From a virus: 44,195 nt of DNA. Location of the stretch: the IMG/VR virus record IMGVR_UViG_3300044611_000110, positions 1 through 44,195 of that record; one strand, given 5' to 3'. The notes below the pieces were generated by a model. The model did not search any database. It saw only the letters and a list, made by a program, of their open reading frames with translations, and had not been told where the DNA came from. Shown here piece by piece: positions 39,134 through 44,195 of this stretch. How positions within the stretch are numbered: position 1 is the stretch's first letter; every line of letters begins with the position of its first letter. The position numbers and the translations under genes are program-made.

Positions 39134-41472
39134 TAACAGAAAAAGTAGGTGGATTCAATCACGGATTCGGCCTCAAGGCCGCCGATGATCGGGGGGTCTG
39201 ATTGGGCACCGATTTGGTTTCCCCAATCAGTCAAGTAGTCGTGCTCTGCAAACAGGTGCATGTAGGTCTCTCGTACCAAAGTGGACAGGATCCCCATGTC
39301 AGTAGCCCTGCACAGCACTGAGTCGTGGATCAATGCAATGGGTGCATTGAACCTAAGGGTTGACAGGTGAAGCAGTGACGCATCCAAAGAATGGATCAGG
39401 TTGGGAGCTGTTGCGTTTTTATGGTGTGATAAGTCCACCTCGTCGGTATCCCCGACAGCGGCATGGATTTCACACGATCCAAGAAGTTGTAGCTGAATAC
39501 GAACTACATCTTTTTTCATTAGCTTTTGTGTGACGACAAACCCAGAGGGAGTCCTCCACGTCAGCACCTTTGCTCCTGCCTTTATGGCTTCTGCCACTTC
39601 GGCTTCGATCCATTTCATTACAGCCATAGGCCCAGGGACTACCTTGTTCATGGCGTCTCGTACAGCCTTTACGGTCGCGGTTAAATCGTCCTTTTTAACC
39701 TCAACACCCTTCTCCTCCAACGCTTCACGAATGTACCCACGGTTGGAGTATGGCTTCGCGTTGTAGGGGATGGTCATGACCGTTCGTTTGGTCACTTTGC
39801 GGTCCATGTATGGCTGCACAGAAGCAGGTACATGGGGCCTAGCAGCCTCTGCAATCACCTTGTAAGCATCTTGTGGTCGCTCGCTAGGCAAGACATTCAC
39901 AAGACGTGCTGTAGAGGCATCTCGGGCCAATCCAGCGAGGATCTGTAGACCGCTGCAGGTTGCATCTGTGGCGACCATCAGCCCCGTGTGCTGACGATCA
40001 CATTCAAGGATGCAGTGGTAATACTCCTCACAGGCAGCCAGGAATTGCCAAGGCTCTTCCGCTGCTTCCCATTCACTCAAGTTGTCAATGGGATCTTTGG
40101 CTACCCGTTTGATCAATTCCTTGTTCTCAGCCACCCATGCCTGCCGTTCCTGCATGGGGGCCTTGTCCAAACCGTAGGTTGTGGCCACTTGAAAAGCTAA
40201 CCATTCTTCGGCTTCGGGAGTGATGAACGACTCTTCGTAAAACCGAAGCAATGACTTTCCGAAGTCCGTATCCTGCGGTGTTAGAAATGCAGGAATTGGA
40301 AAAGCTCTTCCACGATAGTCAAACGACCAAGGAATAAAGAACTTCTCCCGCTCCTTGAAGATCTGAACAGCGTTCATTGTCATCCGTGTTCTCACGGATC
40401 GGTCAAACGCTTGGGCGTTGATGTTTCTCACCTCCGCTGCCCTTCGCCTGTAGTCCTTGCGAGAGTCGTAATTCTCAGCAATGTCTACGGGTTTGGGAGG
40501 TAGAGGTAATTCGACAATAGGGACAAACTTGCCAACTGAGATCTGCTTTTCCAGAAGCGTCTCAGCCACCCCAACGATAAACGGGTTAAGGCGGTAGGCC
40601 ACCTTCTGAATCTTGTTCAGAAAGGCGATAGGTGTTTCTCCCTGTATACACCCCTGATCGCCCCGGCGAACCATGTCATGGCCTCGCATGACTTCATTTA
40701 GCAGGTAGCCCCCACAGTGGTCTCTGCTCCAATCGTTCGGCTCGATCAGCATGGGCCAAGCCAACGGGCTGAACAGCTCGGCTTGCCCGACCACCTGATC
40801 CTTGATTTCTAGAAATTCAGGGGTTGGAACCACGTAGTTTTGACGTTTGCGTCCCTCTTGGCGCATGTCAGTCATGAACCAATTGGTCGCCTTGCAGACG
40901 CAATCCAGCAACCAGCCCCCAAGCTTGATGCGGTTGGCGCGGCCCCAGGCTTGCCAGTGGGGCACGTCGTAGCGGTTCATCAAGGTGCTGATCACCTTCA
41001 CCTTTTGGTGAGTTCCAATGGAACGGTGCCAGTAGTTGTCTTGCAGGATCTGCAGCAACCCCGGCACCTCCCGCTCGTAGTGCCGCATCATGCACTCCGC
41101 TTCCAAGGCCGCCCCGATGGCATCGGTCACGTTCTGGATTTGGGAGCTGGCGGGCTTGACTCCAAACACCTTGTCGAAGGTCACCTTGCAAGCAATGGCA
41201 GCGGCCACCTCCGCTTCCACATCCGTGAGGTACTGCTTGATCTCCGCAAAGGCAACCCCAATCTTGCCTTCGTGGATGCGGTTGTTGGTTTCTTCGATCC
41301 GTTTGACCACCAACGGAATCAAAGTCTGGATAGACGCTACGCCGTAAACCGACGCACTTGCGTACTCCTTTTCTTCCAGTCGTTGCGTGTTGTCCCGTAG
41401 CTGCTTGAGGCCTTGTCGGATCTGATCGCGTTCCAATCGGATCTGCTCATCGATCTGAGCCGGTGTGGGCAT
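39133..41472 (-). CDS. Single-subunit RNA polymerase (T7 gp1-like)
   Basis: Transcribes middle and late phage genes. It encodes 779 residues from ATG 41472; T7 gp1 is 883. Catalytic Asp near 503 in ATDATCSGLQ; the Arg/Lys and Tyr of the fingers near 562 and 571 in KRTVMTIPYNAK; the second catalytic Asp near 717 in ALIHDSVLC. The recognisable FDYRGRAFPIPAF phrase lies near 390-405. The frame extends to a TTG at 41556 within the terminator, so the internal ATG is preferred. A 20-nt stretch (40641-40660) also occurs after terL. Confidence 0.97.
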   Translation of the reverse strand: MPTPAQIDEQIRLERDQIRQGLKQLRDNTQRLEEKEYASASVYGVASIQTLIPLVVKRIEETNNRIHEGKIGVAFAEIKQYLTDVEAEVAAAIACKVTFDKVFGVKPASSQIQNVTDAIGAALEAECMMRHYEREVPGLLQILQDNYWHRSIGTHQKVKVISTLMNRYDVPHWQAWGRANRIKLGGWLLDCVCKATNWFMTDMRQEGRKRQNYVVPTPEFLEIKDQVVGQAELFSPLAWPMLIEPNDWSRDHCGGYLLNEVMRGHDMVRRGDQGCIQGETPIAFLNKIQKVAYRLNPFIVGVAETLLEKQISVGKFVPIVELPLPPKPVDIAENYDSRKDYRRRAAEVRNINAQAFDRSVRTRMTMNAVQIFKEREKFFIPWSFDYRGRAFPIPAFLTPQDTDFGKSLLRFYEESFITPEAEEWLAFQVATTYGLDKAPMQERQAWVAENKELIKRVAKDPIDNLSEWEAAEEPWQFLAACEEYYHCILECDRQHTGLMVATDATCSGLQILAGLARDASTARLVNVLPSERPQDAYKVIAEAARPHVPASVQPYMDRKVTKRTVMTIPYNAKPYSNRGYIREALEEKGVEVKKDDLTATVKAVRDAMNKVVPGPMAVMKWIEAEVAEAIKAGAKVLTWRTPSGFVVTQKLMKKDVVRIQLQLLGSCEIHAAVGDTDEVDLSHHKNATAPNLIHSLDASLLHLSTLRFNAPIALIHDSVLCRATDMGILSTLVRETYMHLFAEHDYLTDWGNQIGAQSDPPIIGGLEAESVIESTYFFC
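40641..40660 (-). repeat. 20-nt exact repeat, copy in RNA polymerase gene
   Basis: Codes for the DQGCIQ part of RNA polymerase and is identical to 3458-3477 after terL. Confidence 0.85.
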
Positions 41473-41557
41473 AGGCGTGAGTGTGAAGAATTGTGTGAGA
41501 ATTGGACTCGACTGGGCGCCTAATCCGTGCCCAAGTGGAGAGATTGAAAACCTCAAT

Positions 41558-41580
41558 AAAAACGGGAGGTCTCCCTCCCG
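41558..41580 (-). terminator. Rho-independent terminator between attP and RNA polymerase
   Basis: On the minus strand CGGGAGG-GAGA-CCTCCCG is followed by TTTTT. It would stop transcripts from the early region and integrase before RNA polymerase, unless they read through or start anew downstream. Confidence 0.9.
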
Positions 41581-41621
41581 AATGTGCCTGTCTAATGCTG
41601 AGGTGGATGCTTAACGAACTG

Positions 41622-41663
41622 TGATTTTGAGTCGAGTCCGTCTACCAATTCCGGCACGCTCCC
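41622..41663 (-). other. Candidate attP: 5' half of tRNA-Leu(CAA)
   Basis: Read on the minus strand, these 42 nt are the 5' half of a tRNA-Leu: acceptor strand GGGAGCG, TG, D arm CCG-GAATTGGTAGA-CGG, then the anticodon arm with loop CTCAAAA (anticodon CAA). The match stops two bases into the 3' anticodon stem, so no tRNA can form. It lies directly downstream of the integrase. The cyanophage P-SSP7 is known to carry a 42-bp tRNA-Leu match beside its integrase, so the same integration target is likely. Confidence 0.85.
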
Positions 41664-41679
41664 AAGGGATTCCAGCGAT

Positions 41680-41693
41680 TCTCAACGTTGAGA
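41680..41693. repeat. 14-bp palindrome between integrase and attP
   Basis: TCTCAACGTTGAGA, a perfect palindrome, flanked by CCCAAG (41661-41666) and CTTGGG (41697-41702) as outer arms. Possible integrase or regulator site. Confidence 0.7.
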
Positions 41694-41745
41694 CCGCTTG
41701 GGAATTTCATGATAGCAGCCGAAATCTCCACTGCTTTAGACGGAC

Positions 41746-42687
41746 CTAGATACGCACGTCGCCTTGCGTGCTGACCCCACCTGTGTTATGGACGTATCGC
41801 TCGGTCATGGCCACTGTGGAGTGACCCATGGCGAACTTAACATCCATGATCGGAGAGCCTGCCGCGATGCGCCAGGTGCCGTAGGTGTGGCGGAATGTGT
41901 GGAACACATGGGCATCGGTGATGCCATCCACACGGGTCTTGACCACAGACTTCACCGGATTAAATGCCCGGTTGATCTGTTGCCTGTTGATCCAATCCTC
42001 TCCAAAGATCAAATCGTTTGCGTCCTTGCGGTGGCACAAACGCTCGGCAAGTTCATGAATCCGCTCCGGTAATTGAACGGTTCGGTAGTTGCCCGTCTTG
42101 GTGATGGAGTCCTTCGTACCACCAACGTGGATCAAAGGTACGTTGAGTTTGTAGTCAAAGTCCCGGCGCTTTAGCTTGCGAAGTTCTTGTTGACGCAGCC
42201 CTGTGTAGGCCGCAAACAACATCAAATCCGCCAACTTGTGACGCTCGGTCTCCTTGGCGTACCCACACAACTGCTCGACATGCTCTTTGGTGTACCATTC
42301 GGTACGGCCCATTGTTTCTGCCTTGCGTGGGATGCGTGGCATCTTGGCAAGCATGTCGTGATCCAAGCACTCCTTAAAGGTGGTGCTCAAGAATGAACAG
42401 AACTTGTTGCAGCTGGAATCACTCCAGTTGTAATGGTCCTGCATCTCGTTGATGATTTGCTTGACGTTGAAGTCGTCAGCAATGTACGCAATCGGAATCG
42501 CGTCGCTCTCACAAAACTTCTCCAGCTGTTGCATGAAGCGTCTTGCGTTGTGCCCTTGACTGTTCTTCTCTCGATTGAGAGACCACTTGTCATGGGTTGA
42601 AAGAGCAAATTGGAAGGCGTGCTGAAAGGTCTTGATGGTGGACTTTTCAGGCTTGCGCTCCATTAATTTCTCAAGTCTTGTCGCCAT
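41746..42687 (-). CDS. int: Tyrosine integrase
   Basis: Site-specific recombinase that could integrate and excise the phage. It encodes 313 residues from ATG 42687. The complete catalytic set is present: R165 (AAYTGLRQQEL), K192 (GGTKDS), H263-x2-R266 (FHTFRHTYG), H289 (MGHS) and Y298 (ERYVH). The N-terminal about 125 residues form the core-binding SAM-like domain. The frame continues upstream to a TTG, but the ATG overlaps the MarR gene by only 17 nt and is preferred. The attP-like tRNA fragment follows about 80 nt downstream. Confidence 0.95.
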   Translation of the reverse strand: MATRLEKLMERKPEKSTIKTFQHAFQFALSTHDKWSLNREKNSQGHNARRFMQQLEKFCESDAIPIAYIADDFNVKQIINEMQDHYNWSDSSCNKFCSFLSTTFKECLDHDMLAKMPRIPRKAETMGRTEWYTKEHVEQLCGYAKETERHKLADLMLFAAYTGLRQQELRKLKRRDFDYKLNVPLIHVGGTKDSITKTGNYRTVQLPERIHELAERLCHRKDANDLIFGEDWINRQQINRAFNPVKSVVKTRVDGITDAHVFHTFRHTYGTWRIAAGSPIMDVKFAMGHSTVAMTERYVHNTGGVSTQGDVRI

Positions 42688-43033
42688 ACAGCAATTGGGT
42701 GATGTGGTGAACAAGCTGCTCCCCTTTTGGGGTCAGTTTGAGAATCGTTCGGCGGCGATCGAGTGGGTCTACCTCCTTGCTAATCAGGTTCAAGCCAGGC
42801 TTGCGAAGCCTGTGAAAACGAGAGAGCCAGTCGGTGTTGCGGCTGCCGCTGGAGGTTGGGAAGTTTAAGTCCTCCTCCAAGGCGACCTTGTGACACTCAT
42901 TGTGGGAAGCTACGTATAAGAAAGTGGCTACCACTTGAGCTGGCATCTCTCGATCAAGGACACGAATAGCTTCGATGACCTTGAGCAGTCGCTCGATCTG
43001 CGGATTGCTGAGCTGTCTTTTGAGTGGATCCAT
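42671..43033 (-). CDS. MarR-like winged-helix protein
   Basis: Encodes 120 residues. The helical N-terminus (NPQIERLLKVIEAIRVLDREMPAQVVATFLYVASHNECHKVALEEDLNFPTSSGSRNTDWL) contains the helix-turn-helix, and the wing signature DRRRTILKLTPKGEQLV is near 92-108. MarR-type proteins bind DNA as dimers and often respond to ligands. Position just before int and after the small early genes fits a phage regulator; comparable proteins occur near the start of related cyanophage genomes. Its target is unknown; the dyads at 1.8-2.1 kb or 41.7 kb are candidates. Confidence 0.85.
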   Translation of the reverse strand: MDPLKRQLSNPQIERLLKVIEAIRVLDREMPAQVVATFLYVASHNECHKVALEEDLNFPTSSGSRNTDWLSRFHRLRKPGLNLISKEVDPLDRRRTILKLTPKGEQLVHHITQLLYGDKT

Positions 43034-43169
43034 CGTATCGAGGACGACAGTCCCATTCTAGACGCAACCTACCCAAGTGGACAAGGTGTGCAGCGGGATC
43101 TCGCCACGCATCCCAAAAGGATTCCTGATCAATGCCCACGTACAACGGGCCGAAACACACAAGAGTCAT
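42954..43169 (-). CDS. Small hypothetical protein (71 aa), overlaps MarR-like gene
   Basis: Encodes 71 residues, starting MTLVCFGPLYVGIDQESFWD at ATG 43169, coupled by ATGA to the 46-residue gene upstream. Its last 80 nt overlap the MarR-like gene in another frame; there the sequence becomes Arg/Gln-rich and probably unstructured. The first 50 residues look like a genuine small domain (Trp, Phe, alternating hydrophobics). Function unknown; start and reality are moderately supported by the coupling. Confidence 0.6.
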   Translation of the reverse strand: MTLVCFGPLYVGIDQESFWDAWRDPAAHLVHLGRLRLEWDCRPRYDGSTQKTAQQSADRATAQGHRSYSCP

Positions 43170-43306
43170 GTATCTGAATCTTCAAGTATAAACGTATCAT
43201 CTACAAGTTGCTCTTGGGCTAGTCTTAGAAGTTCTTCACTATTCGGATGTTGCATAACGTCCGTGATCAGTTGCTGCAACCGGCGTTCAAAGGTGGTTTC
43301 ACTCAT
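43166..43306 (-). CDS. Small hypothetical protein (46 aa), early region
   Basis: Runs ATG 43306 to TGA 43166. It encodes MSETTFERRLQQLITDVMQH, then PNSEELLRLAQEQLVDDTFI and an acidic end LEDSDT. Predicted to be two short helices. Both ends overlap neighbouring genes (8 nt and ATGA), the pattern of the whole early operon. No family recognised. Confidence 0.7.
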   Translation of the reverse strand: MSETTFERRLQQLITDVMQHPNSEELLRLAQEQLVDDTFILEDSDT

Positions 43307-43607
43307 TGGTAAGTTTCATGGTGAGGTGGTGGATGCTTTCGTGGTCACATACAGTGAACTCGATACCAGGCGTTTTCATTAACTGTGCGACCTTGTTTTC
43401 AGCCGCTGAATGACGCTGATAAACGTGTTCTTTAATCGCTCCAGTTTTACAATCACTCACACGAATGATGCAGCAGACACTAGACGGTAGCTCCCAATTG
43501 GCTACCTTCCATGTCATTAACTCCTCAAACGTGTGAGGCTCAAACATGTCGTCAGGTGCTTCGTAATATGAGTCCCAATTGTTGGGATAGTACCGCTTAC
43601 CATTCAT
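43299..43607 (-). CDS. Hypothetical protein (102 aa), early region
   Basis: Encodes 102 residues from ATG 43607. The N-terminus is aromatic and acidic (MNGKRYYPNNWDSYYEAPDDMFEPHTFEELM), followed by a beta-like stretch (SVCCIIRVSDCKTGAIKEHVYQR) and a helix, then SIHHLTMKLTNE. The phrase NWDSYxxAPDDxFxPHTFEE occurs in short cyanophage early proteins of unknown role. It overlaps both neighbours by 8-11 nt, so it is translated as part of the operon. Confidence 0.75.
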   Translation of the reverse strand: MNGKRYYPNNWDSYYEAPDDMFEPHTFEELMTWKVANWELPSSVCCIIRVSDCKTGAIKEHVYQRHSAAENKVAQLMKTPGIEFTVCDHESIHHLTMKLTNE

Positions 43608-43773
43608 CTCTAAGCTTCACATTTATGAGCTGGTCGTTGTGTTCTTGGGACAGCTCAAGAGCAGACCACGCTGCATCTTCTGAGCTGGGCGCTAAAATGT
43701 ATCTAGTACCAGAACGCAAGGTAATTTCATACACTTTTGGCACAACAGCAAAAGTCATACAATTACCTTTCAT
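43597..43773 (-). CDS. Small hypothetical protein (58 aa), early region
   Basis: Runs ATG 43773 to TAA 43597. It encodes MKGNCMTFAVVPKVYEITLR, SGTRYILAPSSEDAAWSALE, then LSQEHNDQLINVKLRDEW: a likely beta-alpha-beta small domain in which YEITLRSGTRYILAPSSEDAAW is the most ordered part. A later ATG at residue 6 is possible. It is coupled to both neighbours (ATGA upstream, 11-nt overlap downstream). Function unknown. Confidence 0.7.
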   Translation of the reverse strand: MKGNCMTFAVVPKVYEITLRSGTRYILAPSSEDAAWSALELSQEHNDQLINVKLRDEW

Positions 43774-43997
43774 GTGTTTTTATTTGTAGCCTTGGCAGCA
43801 GTCCTGCGGCCTTGAGGCTTCTGGATTTCTTCCTTTATCGGTTCTTCTACCTCACTCTTCGTTTCGTTTGTGACTGCTTGCTGCAGCACATCCCTGAGTT
43901 CTTTGTACTGCGCTGCCCATTGATGTTGGGGAAAGTAATACAACCAACATTCAATCGCGTTGAGAAGAAGCCAACGCTCGCTTTTTTGTTCGGTCAT
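43770..43997 (-). CDS. Hypothetical protein (75 aa), early region
   Basis: Encodes 75 residues from ATG 43997. The N-terminal 45 are helical and aromatic (SERWLLLNAIECWLYYFPQHQWAAQYKELRDVLQQAV). The rest is charged and then basic (EEPIKEEIQKPQGRRTAAKATNKN), probably a disordered tail. It overlaps the 43-residue gene by ATGA and the 58-residue gene by ATGA. No family recognised. Confidence 0.7.
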   Translation of the reverse strand: MTEQKSERWLLLNAIECWLYYFPQHQWAAQYKELRDVLQQAVTNETKSEVEEPIKEEIQKPQGRRTAAKATNKNT

Positions 43998-44125
43998 AGG
44001 TGGTGAGAAATACGATCAAGACGGTGGATGATGTTGAGCAGTTGTGTCCTTGTGAGAAGGCCACGGTGGAAGTCCTTGAGGAATTGATCCTCTAAGTCCT
44101 TGAGTTGTTGGTGGTTGTATTTCAT
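43994..44125 (-). CDS. Small helical protein (43 aa) spanning the contig join
   Basis: Runs from ATG 44125 (equivalent to 80 in the left copy) to TGA 43994. It encodes MKYNHQQLKDLEDQFLKDFH, then RGLLTRTQLLNIIHRLDRIS and HHL: charged amphipathic helices. It is the gene cut by the contig ends. The left copy holds its first 80 nt, and its ATG overlaps the stop of the 64-residue gene (ATGA). The only base differing between copies is a silent Phe codon change, which supports real coding. Confidence 0.7.
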   Translation of the reverse strand: MKYNHQQLKDLEDQFLKDFHRGLLTRTQLLNIIHRLDRISHHL

Positions 44126-44195
44126 TCTTTCAACTCGTCTGGATCTTCATCAACAAAGTCAAGTTCGTGAACCTCAATGATGAATTGATCTGTTG
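44046..44195. repeat. Right copy of contig-terminal direct repeat
   Basis: Matches 1-150 with one mismatch (44069). It also carries the 3' part of the 64-residue gene found complete at 77-271. Confidence 0.9.

Noticed and set aside
41521-41540. Phage-polymerase promoter resembling the Syn5 type before RNA polymerase (TTGGGCAC on the minus strand)
   Set aside because: Only the TTGGGCAC part agrees. A similar string also occurs inside coding sequence near 39210 on the other strand, so it is not distinctive.
41622-41663. Functional phage tRNA-Leu gene
   Set aside because: Only the 5' half is present. The 3' anticodon stem, variable arm, T arm and 3' acceptor strand are missing, so it is an attachment-site fragment.
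1-44195. CRISPR arrays, insertion sequences or defence islands
   Set aside because: No regularly spaced direct repeats, transposase motifs or defence-type gene clusters were seen on either strand.

Overview
The window is an essentially complete genome of a T7-like (autographivirus-type) cyanophage infecting marine picocyanobacteria, most likely Synechococcus. The evidence is a full T7-type replication and virion gene set in T7 order, plus phage-borne photosynthesis genes (psbA, hli), nucleotide-metabolism genes (thyX, a two-gene ribonucleotide reductase, a MazG-like pyrophosphatase) and a tyrosine integrase. Almost every gene lies on the minus strand, so the transcription order runs from high to low coordinates. 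The last 150 bases (44046-44195) repeat the first 150 with one mismatch, and a small gene reads through that join. The unit is therefore about 44,045 bp, and the contig was opened at an arbitrary point of a circular assembly.

Order in the direction of transcription. (1) Early region, from 1526 down through 1, across the join and on to 42671: twelve small genes, many overlapping by 1-8 nt, several preceded by near-identical leader repeats, then a MarR-like winged-helix protein. (2) Integration module: integrase, a 14-bp palindrome, a 42-nt copy of the 5' half of a tRNA-Leu (candidate attP) and a terminator, just before RNA polymerase. (3) Replication and metabolism, 41472 to 30494: single-subunit RNA polymerase, SSB, endonuclease I, primase-helicase, a DNA polymerase split into exonuclease and polymerase reading frames, an HNH endonuclease, 5' exonuclease, a DUF3310-like protein, MazG-like protein, RNR alpha and beta.

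(4) Virion region, 30525 to 8754: portal and scaffold; a cargo block (hli, two tiny basic proteins, RlpA-like protein, psbA); capsid followed by a terminator; tail tubes A and B; a GNAT-like protein and internal core proteins; tail fibre; and a second fibre-like protein ending in an S74 chaperone. (5) Lysis and packaging, 8679 to 3481: one-TM protein, GH73 endolysin, membrane-anchored coiled coil, small terminase, HNH endonuclease, a disordered basic protein, large terminase. (6) Right end: thyX, a small hypothetical, then the only convincing plus-strand gene, a ribbon-helix-helix protein. A dyad-rich non-coding stretch (1527-2116) follows and is the best candidate for the regulatory region and the true genome ends.

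The genes fit a program in which host polymerase reads the early genes, phage RNA polymerase takes over, nucleotide-recycling enzymes feed replication, and psbA/hli keep host photosynthesis running during virion production. Integrase, attP-like sequence, MarR-like and RHH proteins form a possible temperate module. The most unusual points are the split DNA polymerase, the RNR beta subunit without the usual tyrosine, the RlpA-like protein in the photosynthesis cargo, and the tRNA-Leu attP candidate. All functional calls rest on reading motifs by eye; no database search was run.
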